From assembly GCF_900104055.1 (NCBI RefSeq), contig NZ_FNJQ01000005.1, positions 14,690-78,689 on the forward strand: 64,000 nucleotides of DNA. The letters are read 5' to 3'. Made by a program: the position numbers and the translations under genes. Numbering within the stretch: the stretch's first letter is position 1; the number at the start of each line of letters is the position of its first letter. The stretch comes from Pseudoselenomonas ruminantium. GTDB taxonomy: Bacteria > Bacillota > Negativicutes > Selenomonadales > Selenomonadaceae. The notes beneath the pieces are model-generated. The model saw nothing but the letters and a program-made list of their open reading frames with translations. It searched no databases and was not told where the DNA came from. Of this stretch, positions 1 to 7,619 are shown piece by piece.

Positions 1-44
1 ACAACCAGAGCGGTCGTCAGAGCGGATACGAGAGTCTTCTTCAT
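1..44 (-). CDS. SLH-domain porin, N-terminal fragment cut by window edge
   Basis: Only the first 14 codons lie in the window. They encode MKKTLVSALTTALV, the same signal-peptide start as the porins at 1484-2785, 44440-45705 and 45933-47231. The start ATG (44-42) follows a GGAGGAG ribosome-binding site, and the upstream region carries the leader shared by the other porins of this window. The rest of the gene lies to the left, so barrel type and length cannot be judged. Confidence 0.85.
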   Translation of the reverse strand, partial: MKKTLVSALTTALV

Positions 45-189
45 AAGAAACTCCTCCTTCAATAAAATAGTGTTTGTTACTCGTCTTGAAGGCGGATTAT
101 TCATTCCATGAGTGTCCATGTTTCCTCAGCAATTCCTAATCCTATCCCAAGACCGCACTAATTTTAACATATATAAATTTTATTTGCAA
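45..189 (-). promoter_or_regulatory. Porin promoter and conserved 5' leader (copy 1)
   Basis: On the minus strand a -35 TTGCAA (184-189) and a -10 TAAAAT (161-166) are separated by 17 bases. The leader holds the conserved 19-mer TGAGGAAACATGGACACTC (128-110). It is bracketed by complementary hexamers GTCTTG (83-88) and CAAGAC (148-153) that could close a stem. A GGAGGAG ribosome-binding site follows just before the porin ATG. An identical 19-mer occurs at 2849-2867 and close variants precede three more porins. Confidence 0.75.
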
Positions 190-323
190 GTATCTGACAA
201 TTTCAATTTAAATAATTTTAGATTAAATACCTGCAAAATTTATTGTATACTATTATAACAATAACATTGATAATCAGATATTTTACAGGTAATTCACATA
301 TGTTAAGAAGATATAGATCTACA

Positions 324-351
324 CACAAAAAAGACAGGACTATGCCTGTCT
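324..351 (-). terminator. Rho-independent terminator after the small gene
   Basis: The stem AGACAGG (332-338) pairs with CCTGTCT (345-351). On the minus strand it is followed by a run of six T. It lies 15 bases past the stop of the 367-591 gene and ends the RelA/SpoT two-gene unit. Confidence 0.8.
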
Positions 352-366
352 CATATATAAATTTAA

Positions 367-591
367 TTACATAGCCAGAACCTTTTGCACAAATTCTGCC
401 TCATTAGCGCATATCTCATAAGGAGCATACTCTTTATACGCATCAGGATTGCTCAAAGTTACAATCTGACTTCCTTTGCCCTTCCTGACTTCTTCAATAT
501 AATGTGTCAGAGTCCTAAGCCGGGGGCCATGCTGCATCTGAACTGCAATACTGCCATGCTCACCAAAATTATTTACCACTAAGTAACACAT
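367..591 (-). CDS. Small conserved-looking protein coupled to RelA/SpoT gene, unknown function
   Basis: This 74-residue protein begins MCYLVVNNFGEHG. I placed the start at 591 because AGGAGG (604-599) sits at ideal distance from this ATG; the frame is open further upstream but lacks a better site. The gene overlaps the last 23 bases of the RelA/SpoT-domain gene, so translation is probably coupled. No signal peptide, membrane segment or catalytic motif is visible. It looks like small cytosolic proteins of unknown function seen in Firmicutes, but I cannot name a family. A modulator or antitoxin role for its upstream neighbour is possible from position alone. Confidence 0.65.
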   Translation of the reverse strand: MCYLVVNNFGEHGSIAVQMQHGPRLRTLTHYIEEVRKGKGSQIVTLSNPDAYKEYAPYEICANEAEFVQKVLAM

Positions 592-1147
592 GTAGCTCCC
601 TCCTAAAATCATCTTCTGACTGTATACGGCCAGATTCATATGTTTTCCGCAATTGTCCACCAATGTCAGGCACATAGCCTTTCTTGTATAGATAACTGTG
701 CAGCCAATCATTCAGCCGCCGATCATAAGCCGTATTGAATTGAAATTCAATCGGATATACAAAATGATCCGGCTGATAATACAAGTGTAGGCCACGATAT
801 CCATCGTCCAGCCGCTTGCCCAAAATCATGTTGGATTCCCTGACTGGTTTCATGTTCGCAATATCATAAGCCTGCGAATAGTCGTCTACGATCATCCTGG
901 CTCCAAACAAATCATTGTATGTTCTTTCAACGGCATAGTTAGGATAGTATCTGTCATACTTAATACGACAGGACTCTAAGGACTTAATTCGATAATCATA
1001 AGGAAAATCTGCTGTTTCAAGTGCTTCGTCATAAAAATCTCTAGCCAGACTTATGTCTGCCAGCAAGTCTTCCTTATCGAATTTATGCAACGAATTCTTT
1101 AGGCTCCTGCCCAAATGTGTTGTATAAAACAATACCGATATATCCAT
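569..1147 (-). CDS. Short RelA/SpoT-domain protein (putative alarmone synthetase or toxSAS-like)
   Basis: The 192-residue protein consists of little more than a RelA/SpoT nucleotidyltransferase domain. Visible signature parts are RIKSLESCRIKYDRY near residue 53, a GAR...DD segment near 82-89, the GYRGLH ring-stacking loop near 115, and YPIEFQFNT near 131, which corresponds to the ExQxRT motif of small alarmone synthetases. There is no hydrolase HD domain, TGS or ACT domain. The family transfers pyrophosphate from ATP to GDP/GTP, or in toxic variants to tRNA. The ATG follows GGGAGGTAAAGT. Its overlap with a small downstream gene resembles toxin-antitoxin architecture, but that role is inference. 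Confidence 0.75.
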   Translation of the reverse strand: MDISVLFYTTHLGRSLKNSLHKFDKEDLLADISLARDFYDEALETADFPYDYRIKSLESCRIKYDRYYPNYAVERTYNDLFGARMIVDDYSQAYDIANMKPVRESNMILGKRLDDGYRGLHLYYQPDHFVYPIEFQFNTAYDRRLNDWLHSYLYKKGYVPDIGGQLRKTYESGRIQSEDDFRRELHVLLSGK

Positions 1148-1166
1148 ACTTTACCTCCCTGCCTGT

Positions 1167-1195
1167 ATTATAACAAAGGAAAGGGGGGCCCGCAA
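1167..1195 (-). promoter_or_regulatory. Promoter of the RelA/SpoT-domain unit
   Basis: The -35 TTGCGG (1195-1190) and perfect -10 TATAAT (1172-1167) are separated by 17 bases. The predicted transcript starts only about 13 bases before the ATG, leaving just room for the ribosome-binding site. Confidence 0.6.
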
Positions 1196-1424
1196 TATGC
1201 GAGAGCACCGCAAAAAGCCAGTGGAAACTCCAGTGTTCTCACCGGCTTAGCAAGGATATTTACTCATTATCATAGCCATGAAACAGAAATAACCGCCTAG
1301 CGACCAAACTTTGCGGTTATTTCTACTTCTAATTCAGTTATTAACCAACGAGCGCGGTTGCACGCCGTCTATCGGTGGTCTTTTTTATCTGTCTTTAGTC
1401 TACCACATTCCCCCGCCAAATGCA
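1196..1424 (+). other. Non-coding interval with strong hairpins
   Basis: No convincing gene is present. There is a perfect 12-bp inverted repeat AGAAATAACCGC (1285-1296) / GCGGTTATTTCT (1313-1324). A second stem, ACCAACGA (1344-1351) / TCGGTGGT (1372-1379), is followed by a T run (1381-1386) and would terminate a plus-strand RNA. A third, weaker hairpin, AAGCCAGTG / CACCGGCTT, lies at about 1215-1248. The two-hairpin tail recalls the 3' ends of some type I toxin-antitoxin loci in Firmicutes, but I find no toxin reading frame, so it may be a decayed locus or a small RNA. Confidence 0.4.
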
Positions 1425-1455
1425 AGAAAAGACCTCCGCCGAAGCGGAGGTCTTT
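1425..1455 (-). terminator. Terminator of the porin at 1484-2785
   Basis: A 9-bp GC-rich stem, GACCTCCGC (1431-1439) / GCGGAGGTC (1444-1452), is followed on the minus strand by TTTTCTTG. Confidence 0.85.
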
Positions 1456-1483
1456 ATTGGCATTAGCTTCACTAATCGTGAGA

Positions 1484-2785
1484 TTAGAAGAAGAACTGAA
1501 CGCGACCAAAGTAGGTCTGCGCTTTCAGGTTACTGTCAACCAGGCTCTTTTCGTTGCCATAACGGAAAGTCGTTACCACGTTCTTGAAGAGCGTGTAGTT
1601 AGCGCCGAGTTCCCAACCTTTGAAGTTCGTGTCGATAGCATCGTACGTGCTCTTAACGATTGCATTCGTGCCGAGATGACGGTATGCAGCCCATGCACCC
1701 CAAGTGCCCTTGTTTTCCTGTTCAGCACCCTTGTAGTCGAGTTCAATGCTGCCAGCCTTCTTGTAGATGTCGGAGCTTGCATCCTGAGCGTAGAAACCGT
1801 TCAGAGCAACGTTCTTGCTGAACTTGTAGCCAGCCTTCAGCATCCAAATGTTGGCCTCATCCGTCATTCTATAAACATCAGCGGCAACATGTTTCTTATA
1901 GAAGCCATCAGCATTCAGATGATGCCAGTAAGCACCAGCAGAAAGTTTGCCCTTGTTGGTTTCGAGGCCTGCGTACTGATAGTTTGCCGTAGCATCGCTA
2001 TGGTGTACACCAGCAACAGAATCCCAAGCCGTAGCATAATGATAAGCAACATCATCCATGCTCAGGCGGCCAGCACCGAGGATGAGTTTTACATCCTTGC
2101 CGAAGGAAGCTTCAGCACCGGAGAAAGCGGTATCAGCAATGCTGTCATCGTTCATGGAAGCGAATTTACCCAGTTTAACCTGGAACTTGCCATAGTCACC
2201 CTGCGCCCATACACGTTCGAGGCTTACTTTTCCATTGTCGCCTTCGTCCGTCTTCAGGTTGGAGTTAGCATCGAGACGAGCATTTACATGCCAGTGATTG
2301 TTCACTTCAGCGGACGGTTCGAGACGGAACAGAACGTTGTTCTTGTCATGGTCAGCATCTTTAGCCGTGAATTTTGCACCATGGTTATTTACGCGAGCTT
2401 CCGTGAAGGTGTACTCAGCAACGCCATTCCATTTTACTTTGTCAGCATTGCGCTCGAGGTTAGCTACGCGAACACCGAGGTTGTTGAGTTCTTCTGCGAA
2501 TTCAGCAGCCAGTTTGTCAACCAGAGCTTTGTCAACGCCGGAAGTGTTCTTAGCCATAGCTTTAGCAACCATCTGAGCCATTTCGTAACGGGTGATGTTA
2601 CGGTTGCCCTTGAACGTGCTGTCGCCATAACCTTCGATAACGCCATCAGCAGCGAGCTGGCTTACAGCGTCATAAGCCCAATGATCAGCAGGAACATCGG
2701 TGAACGGATTTGCAGCAGCAAACGTCGTGCTAGCTGCACCGACAACCAGAGCGGTCGTCAGAGCGGATACGAGAGTCTTCTTCAT
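1484..2785 (-). CDS. SLH-domain outer-membrane porin (OmpM/Mep45 type)
   Basis: The 433-residue protein has a signal peptide (1-23, cleavage after TTFA) and one SLH domain beginning NPFTDVPADHWAYDAV (about 26-80, with ITRYEMAQMV). A short coiled coil follows at about 85-115, then a C-terminal beta-barrel ending VQFFF. In Negativicutes such proteins anchor the outer membrane to the peptidoglycan or its polyamine through the SLH domain and form general diffusion channels. It is monocistronic, with its own promoter, conserved leader and terminator. The signal peptide and SLH part are nearly identical to the other porins here, while the barrel differs strongly. GGAGGAG precedes the ATG. Confidence 0.9.
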   Translation of the reverse strand: MKKTLVSALTTALVVGAASTTFAAANPFTDVPADHWAYDAVSQLAADGVIEGYGDSTFKGNRNITRYEMAQMVAKAMAKNTSGVDKALVDKLAAEFAEELNNLGVRVANLERNADKVKWNGVAEYTFTEARVNNHGAKFTAKDADHDKNNVLFRLEPSAEVNNHWHVNARLDANSNLKTDEGDNGKVSLERVWAQGDYGKFQVKLGKFASMNDDSIADTAFSGAEASFGKDVKLILGAGRLSMDDVAYHYATAWDSVAGVHHSDATANYQYAGLETNKGKLSAGAYWHHLNADGFYKKHVAADVYRMTDEANIWMLKAGYKFSKNVALNGFYAQDASSDIYKKAGSIELDYKGAEQENKGTWGAWAAYRHLGTNAIVKSTYDAIDTNFKGWELGANYTLFKNVVTTFRYGNEKSLVDSNLKAQTYFGRVQFFF

Positions 2786-2928
2786 GAGAAACTCCTCCTT
2801 CGAAAAATAGTGTTATTATTCGCCTCGAAGGATAGCCAGAACTTCCATGAGTGTCCATGTTTCCTCAGCAATTTCTAAACTATCTTTAAGACGGTGTTAA
2901 TTTTATCATAGATAATAATGATTTGCAA
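2786..2928 (-). promoter_or_regulatory. Porin promoter and conserved 5' leader (copy 2)
   Basis: The -35 TTGCAA (2928-2923) and -10 TAAAAT (2905-2900) have 17-base spacing. The leader contains the exact 19-mer TGAGGAAACATGGACACTC (2867-2849), flanked by weakly complementary arms around 2824-2834 and 2881-2891 that would close a stem. An ATG inside the element is out of frame with the porin, which argues against a conserved upstream peptide. Confidence 0.75.
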
Positions 2929-3021
2929 GTATTTGATAAATTATAATAGAATTAGAATAAATCGTTATTTAAGAAATAAAATATATATTTTTTTTAATTA
3001 TACGATAACTTTATTTGCACA

Positions 3022-3052
3022 CGAAAAAACCGCCCTGCAAAGCAAAGCGGTT
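3022..3052 (-). terminator. Terminator of the kor operon
   Basis: The stem AACCGC (3028-3033) / GCGGTT (3047-3052) is followed on the minus strand by a T run. It sits 11 bases after the korC stop. Confidence 0.75.
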
Positions 3053-3062
3053 TCATCGTTCT

Positions 3063-3593
3063 TTATATATTCTCTGCCGCATCCCAGCCCAGCTGCAGGG
3101 CTTTCATATTGGCCTCTACTGTATGGGGCGGCACTCGTTTGGCGACGAACTCTTTGACCGTGTCGAACTGTACCAGATTGGTGATGCGCACGAGGGCTCC
3201 TAACGCCACGATATTGGCGAACAGGGCTTTGCCGAGTTCCTCCACTGCCAGTTTCGTGATTGGCAGGCGCACGACATGCGGGAAGTCCGGCGTTTCCGGC
3301 ACCAGGCTGTCATCTAATATCAGCAGGCCATCTTTATGCAGGTCGCTGTAGTATTTATCCGCAGCCTTCTGCGTCATGGCCAGCACAAGATCCGGCACTT
3401 CCACATGCGGATGGTAGATTGTCTCGTCACTGATGATGACCTCAGCCTTCGACGCGCCGCCGCGCGCCTCAGGACCGTAGGACTGGCTCTGCGCCGCCTC
3501 TTTGCCTTCGGCAACAGCCGCTTCAGCCAAGAGGATTGCCGCTGTGATCACGCCCTGACCACCGGAGCCGGAGAGTCTTAACTGTTTTTTCAT
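3063..3593 (-). CDS. korC: 2-oxoacid:ferredoxin oxidoreductase, gamma subunit
   Basis: This 176-residue protein is of the pyruvate/ketoisovalerate oxidoreductase gamma type, with the typical N-terminal SGSGGQGV loop at residues 8-15. It is the last gene of a four-gene operon (delta, alpha, beta, gamma) and overlaps the beta gene by four bases. The complex oxidatively decarboxylates a 2-oxoacid, most likely 2-oxoglutarate, to the acyl-CoA and reduces ferredoxin in the cytoplasm. Length is normal. Substrate choice between 2-oxoglutarate and branched-chain oxoacids rests on the resemblance of the alpha subunit to KorA. Confidence 0.88.
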   Translation of the reverse strand: MKKQLRLSGSGGQGVITAAILLAEAAVAEGKEAAQSQSYGPEARGGASKAEVIISDETIYHPHVEVPDLVLAMTQKAADKYYSDLHKDGLLILDDSLVPETPDFPHVVRLPITKLAVEELGKALFANIVALGALVRITNLVQFDTVKEFVAKRVPPHTVEANMKALQLGWDAAENI

Positions 3594-4423
3594 TTATGTG
3601 CACCTCCTGCCCGCTCGATAACCTGATCATAGGCCGTGTCATAGTCCATGGCCGCAGCTTCATATAACAAACCAATCGGGAATTTTTCCGGAGATACCGT
3701 ATTAGAATCGAGTTTATCCCAAGCCGCCTTCATCACGGCATTGTCCCGCATCCACTTCATCATATCGGCCGGGCTGCCGAGTTTGTTCTTGCGCCCATAG
3801 GCCGTGGGGCACTGCACCAATGCTTCGACAAACGAGAAACCGTGGTTGTCGAAGGCCTTGGCAATCATGTCCGTCAGATGCTGCACATGGAAGGCCGTGG
3901 AACGGGCCACATAGGTTGCGCCGGCGGCTTCGGCCAGTGCACAGGCATCGAAGGGCCGGTCAACGGAGCCATAAGGCGCCGTCGTGGCCTTGCGGCCTGT
4001 CGGCGTCATCGGGGATGCCTGCCCACCGGTCATACCGTATATATTATTATTGAAGAGAACTACCGTCAGGTCCACATTGCGGCGGCAGCCGTGAATGAAG
4101 TGATTGCCGCCGATAGCCGTGCAGTCGCCGTCACCCGTGATGACCACGACATTGAGTTCCGGACGGGCCAGCTTGATGCCCGTTGCAAACGGAATCGCAC
4201 GGCCATGCGCCGTATGCAGGGTGTCAAAATCCATATAGCCCGAAGCACGGGACGAGCAGCCGATACCGGACACGATCACCGTATTGTCCTGATTGAGTTC
4301 CGGCCTTTTCGCAATCGCCTGCACGATGGCCTTCATGGCAATGCCGTTGCCGCAGCCGGGACACCAGAGGTGCGGGAGGCGGTTCTGACGGAAATACTGT
4401 TCATATTCTCTTTCTACTGCCAT
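3590..4423 (-). CDS. korB: 2-oxoacid:ferredoxin oxidoreductase, beta subunit (TPP-binding)
   Basis: The 277-residue protein has CPGCGNG at 21-27 and the thiamine diphosphate/Mg motif GDGD (97-100) ... NNN (125-127), followed by YGMTGGQ. This is the catalytic TPP subunit. Its ATG overlaps the last base of the korA stop (TGATG), and its stop overlaps korC, showing tight translational coupling. Confidence 0.93.
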   Translation of the reverse strand: MAVEREYEQYFRQNRLPHLWCPGCGNGIAMKAIVQAIAKRPELNQDNTVIVSGIGCSSRASGYMDFDTLHTAHGRAIPFATGIKLARPELNVVVITGDGDCTAIGGNHFIHGCRRNVDLTVVLFNNNIYGMTGGQASPMTPTGRKATTAPYGSVDRPFDACALAEAAGATYVARSTAFHVQHLTDMIAKAFDNHGFSFVEALVQCPTAYGRKNKLGSPADMMKWMRDNAVMKAAWDKLDSNTVSPEKFPIGLLYEAAAMDYDTAYDQVIERAGGAHK

Positions 4424-5565
4424 CAGCCTTCAACCTCCTTTACCATCTCATCAATACTTGCCAAAATCTCCGCGGGTTCAAACGCCCGCATATTGTACTT
4501 GCCGCAAAGGCTTACCGGGCAAGCACCATTTGCCGCACGGCGCACTTCATGAACGAGCTGACCATAGTTGAGTTCGGCCACGACAATGCCCTTGACCTTC
4601 CTGGCCAGCTCGGCCACCACCTTGTCAGCAAACGGCCAGATGGTCAGCAGTCGCACGAGGCCGACCTTCCTGCCAGCCGCACGGGCTTCACGCACTGCCT
4701 CATAAGCTGTACGCGCCGTACCGCCAAAAGATACTACCGCATATTCCGCATCTTCCATAAAATAGCTTTCCGTATGGATGATTTCCTCACCCACGCGGGC
4801 AATCTTCTCATGCAGGCGGCGGATGGAATCCTCCGTAACCTTCGGGCTGCCGACCGGGAAGCCCGTCTCATCATGAATCAGGCCGGTCACATGGATATGA
4901 TAGCCCTCGCCGAAATCGGCCACATTAGGCACGAGATCTTCTTCCGGCGCAAACGGCTGATAGCCTTCAGCGCGCGTCTTCGTCGGCTTGCGGCGCGGAT
5001 AGATGTCGATTTTCTCGGGCAGTTCCACCTTTTCCCGCAGATGACCGACCATCTCGTCCATCAGCAGCATGACCGGCGTACGGAAGCGCTCAGCATAGTT
5101 GACGGCCATCACTGTGGCATCATAGGTCTCACGCACGCTCCATGGTGACAGCGCAATCACCGGATGGTCACCATGCGTGCCCCAGCGCACCTGCATCACA
5201 TCGCCCTGCGAAGGAGCGGTCGGCTGGCCGGTAGACGGGCCGACACGCTGCACATCCACGAGCACGCAGGGAATCTCAGCGCAGGCCGCATAGCCGATGA
5301 GTTCCTGTTTCAGGGAAAATCCCGGTCCGGAGGTGGCATCCATGACCTTACAGCCTGCCAGCGAAGCACCGAGGATTGCCCCCATCGAGGCAATCTCATC
5401 TTCCATCTGAATGAACTTGCCGCCCGCCTTCGGCAGGAGCTTGGCCATCGTCTCAGCAATTTCCGTGGACGGCGTGATGGGATAGCCCGCGAAAAAATTC
5501 ACGCCGGCCGCAATCGCAGCTTCTGCGCAGGCCTCATTGCCCTGCATTAATCTTGCTTCACTCAT
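4423..5565 (-). CDS. korA: 2-oxoacid:ferredoxin oxidoreductase, alpha subunit
   Basis: The 380-residue protein starts with the pyrimidine-binding domain characteristic of KorA/VorA (GYPITPSTE at about 27-35, MEDEIASMGA, SGPGFSLKQE). A transketolase C-terminal-like domain follows. It lacks the fused gamma domain found in some archaeal and actinobacterial enzymes, consistent with the separate korC. It overlaps the ferredoxin-like korD gene by four bases. The enzyme feeds low-potential electrons from 2-oxoglutarate to ferredoxin in anaerobes. Confidence 0.92.
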   Translation of the reverse strand: MSEARLMQGNEACAEAAIAAGVNFFAGYPITPSTEIAETMAKLLPKAGGKFIQMEDEIASMGAILGASLAGCKVMDATSGPGFSLKQELIGYAACAEIPCVLVDVQRVGPSTGQPTAPSQGDVMQVRWGTHGDHPVIALSPWSVRETYDATVMAVNYAERFRTPVMLLMDEMVGHLREKVELPEKIDIYPRRKPTKTRAEGYQPFAPEEDLVPNVADFGEGYHIHVTGLIHDETGFPVGSPKVTEDSIRRLHEKIARVGEEIIHTESYFMEDAEYAVVSFGGTARTAYEAVREARAAGRKVGLVRLLTIWPFADKVVAELARKVKGIVVAELNYGQLVHEVRRAANGACPVSLCGKYNMRAFEPAEILASIDEMVKEVEG

Positions 5566-5774
5566 GCCACGCCCTCCTTTGCTGCAACTTTATCCACAAA
5601 TATTGCATAATCCGGACAGCGCAGTTCACACTGCCCACAGCCAATACAATCATCCGGATGCGCAACGACAACCTTGCCCAGCTCATCGATCTCAAGCACC
5701 GACTTGGGACAAAAAGCCGCGCAAATGCCGCAGCCCTTACACCGCGCCAGCTTGACGCTAATCTCAGCCTTCAT
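5562..5774 (-). CDS. korD: 2-oxoacid:ferredoxin oxidoreductase, delta subunit (2x[4Fe-4S])
   Basis: The 70-residue ferredoxin-like subunit has two complete CxxCxxCxxxC motifs (Cys 12, 15, 18, 22 and 43, 46, 49, 53). I start it at the ATG at 5774, eight bases after GGAGGCG; an in-frame TTG five codons earlier lies on that ribosome-binding site and is unlikely. As first gene of the operon it is preceded by an AT-rich region with a palindrome. It carries electrons from the TPP site to external ferredoxin. Confidence 0.92.
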   Translation of the reverse strand: MKAEISVKLARCKGCGICAAFCPKSVLEIDELGKVVVAHPDDCIGCGQCELRCPDYAIFVDKVAAKEGVA

Positions 5775-5815
5775 GAAACCCGCCTCCAATTACACAATTA
5801 AATATATCAGATTTT

Positions 5816-5830
5816 ACATAGAATCTATGT
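5816..5830. promoter_or_regulatory. Perfect palindrome upstream of korD, possible operator
   Basis: ACATAGA-A-TCTATGT is a perfect 7-bp inverted repeat with a one-base centre, 42 bases upstream of the korD start in an AT-rich stretch. Its size and place suit a regulator dimer site. I could not assign a clear -35/-10 pair here. Confidence 0.3.
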
Positions 5831-5990
5831 ATATTCGCTATATACTTTTACATCATAGCAGATAATTATGCAAAAATCTACTATTTTTGTAAATAAACGT
5901 AATGTATACATAAACACAATGCAGCAATTTCTGTTAATAATATTGTTCGCCACAAAAAGAAAATCTCCCCCATGCAGAAAAAATAATCTC

Positions 5991-6019
5991 TTTACTTTTT
6001 TTATGACCTGGTATAAAAT
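5991..6019 (+). promoter_or_regulatory. Promoter of the acyl-CoA synthetase gene
   Basis: TTTACT (5991-5996) and TAAAAT (6014-6019) are separated by 17 bases. The predicted leader is about 45 bases long and includes a small inverted repeat, TTAAC/GTTAA (about 6037-6050), before the GAGGTAAACTT ribosome-binding region. Confidence 0.45.
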
Positions 6020-6070
6020 TTATCTTGTATGAGCAATTAACCTTGAGTTAAAGAAGAAAGAGGTAAACTT

Positions 6071-7564
6071 ATGTTTGTTCATGAACTTATTTTACAGGGA
6101 AAACCAGATGCCATGGCCATTGTGGACCACGGGCGCCGCTTCACTTATAAGGAATTTCAGAAAGCTGTCGACAATTGCCGCAACCGTCTATATGCTGCCG
6201 GTGTCCGCAAGGGCGACCGCGTCGGCTTCTTCTCGCGCAACAGTGCCGACTATCTCTTCGCCTATATGGGCGCAGTCTCCCTGGGGGCGATTGCCGTTCC
6301 CATCAACTTCCAGTTGAGCAACCGCGAGATTGCCTACATCATCAAGGATGCCGGTATCCGTGTGCTGCTGACCTATCAGCCACTTAATCTCGTGGATGCC
6401 CTCTCCTCCCTGCGCTGCGACCTGAAGGTCACGCAGTATGATGTCAAGAACTTCTCGAAAGAAGACAAGAAAATCGCCGCAGCTCCGGCTCTGGATGCGG
6501 ATTTTGACGAGCATCAGCCCTGCATGATCCTCTACACCTCCGGCACCACGGGCACGCCGAAGGGCGCCGTGCTCTCCCATCGCAATCTCGTGGCCAACTG
6601 CCAGCAGATGGAAGCTAACGGCATGGGCTGCGAAGCCAAGCACCATGTACTCTGCGTTCTGCCCATGTATCATGTGTTCGGTTTCACCTGCTCCGTCCTC
6701 TATCCTTTCTACAAGGGTGCCGAAGTCGTAATCCTCGATTCCTTCACGCCGAAGGAAACCATCAGCGTCATCCGCGATGAAGCGGTCACCGACCTCTATA
6801 TCGTGCCTTCCATCTGCAGCCTGCTCACGAAGCTGGCCAGCACGGAAGACATGAAATCCCTGCGCCTCGTGGTCAGCGGCGGCACCACCCTGCCCCTGCA
6901 GATCCAGCAGGACTTCATTAAAAAATTCGGCGTGGATATCTGCGAAGGCTACGGTCTCTCCGAAACCAGCCCGGTTGTCACGATGAACCCACCGGAAAAA
7001 CCGATTGTCGGTTCCTGCGGCAAGATTGTGCCGGGTATCCAGTGGCGGCTCATCGATGCCGAAGGCAAGGACGTCCCGCAGGGCGAAGCCGGTGAGCTCG
7101 TCGTCAAAGGCGATAACGTCATGCTCGGCTACTGGAATCTGCCGGATGTGACGCAGGACGCCATGCGCGGCGGCTGGTTCCATACCGGCGACGTAGCCCG
7201 CGCCGATGAAGAAGGCTATATCTACATCGTCGACCGCATCAAGGACATGATCATCAGCATGGGTGAGAACATCTATCCCCGTGAAGTTGAAGAACTCGTC
7301 TACCAGTTCCCCGGCATCTTCGAAGCAGCCGTCATCGGCATCGAAGACAAACTGCGCGGTCAGGCCGGTGCCTGCTTCTACAGCACCCATGACGGCCAGG
7401 ACATCAACGTGCGCGAACTCAAGAAGTTCCTGCAGGCCAACCTTGCCCTTTACAAGATTCCGCGTGAATTCCACCTGATGGAAAAACTCCCACGCACCTC
7501 TACGGGCAAGATTGCCAAACGTATGATCCTCGACGAATTCAACAAAAGCAAAAAGAAAAAATAA
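6071..7564 (+). CDS. AMP-forming acyl-CoA synthetase (FadD-like)
   Basis: The 497-residue adenylate-forming enzyme has the P-loop YTSGTTGTPKG at 155-165, GYGLSETSP, GWFHTGD, DRIKDMI and the C-terminal PRTSTGKIAKR containing the catalytic lysine. Family members activate a carboxylic acid to acyl-AMP and then to acyl-CoA. Length and motifs fit long- or medium-chain fatty acyl-CoA ligases, but the substrate cannot be read from sequence. It is a single-gene transcript with its own promoter and a strong downstream terminator, divergent from the kor operon. Confidence 0.9.
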   Translation: MFVHELILQGKPDAMAIVDHGRRFTYKEFQKAVDNCRNRLYAAGVRKGDRVGFFSRNSADYLFAYMGAVSLGAIAVPINFQLSNREIAYIIKDAGIRVLLTYQPLNLVDALSSLRCDLKVTQYDVKNFSKEDKKIAAAPALDADFDEHQPCMILYTSGTTGTPKGAVLSHRNLVANCQQMEANGMGCEAKHHVLCVLPMYHVFGFTCSVLYPFYKGAEVVILDSFTPKETISVIRDEAVTDLYIVPSICSLLTKLASTEDMKSLRLVVSGGTTLPLQIQQDFIKKFGVDICEGYGLSETSPVVTMNPPEKPIVGSCGKIVPGIQWRLIDAEGKDVPQGEAGELVVKGDNVMLGYWNLPDVTQDAMRGGWFHTGDVARADEEGYIYIVDRIKDMIISMGENIYPREVEELVYQFPGIFEAAVIGIEDKLRGQAGACFYSTHDGQDINVRELKKFLQANLALYKIPREFHLMEKLPRTSTGKIAKRMILDEFNKSKKKK

Positions 7565-7575
7565 ACTGTTATAGC

Positions 7576-7619
7576 AAAAGAAATCCCTTGCAGGCTGACG
7601 CCCGCAAGGGATTTCTTTT
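7576..7619. terminator. Bidirectional terminator, acyl-CoA synthetase / exopolysaccharide operon
   Basis: A perfect 16-bp stem, AAAAGAAATCCCTTGC (7576-7591) / GCAAGGGATTTCTTTT (7604-7619), lies between convergent genes. The A/T-rich outer parts give a T run in both directions. It overlaps the last two bases of the 7618-9288 gene. Confidence 0.9.

Noticed and set aside
45-120. Conserved ATGGAC of the porin leader as an upstream peptide or N-terminal extension
   Set aside because: It is in frame with the porin in copies 1, 3 and 4, out of frame in copy 2, and closed after eight codons in copy 5; copy 4 has TTG. The strong GGAGGAG site and signal peptide mark the downstream ATG.
1358-2878. 506-codon plus-strand open frame opposite the porin at 1484-2785 (similar ones at 42957-44024 and 45981-47252)
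   Set aside because: They mirror the porin genes and arise from porin codon bias. The true genes have signal peptides, SLH motifs, promoters and ribosome-binding sites, and the antisense products show no domains.
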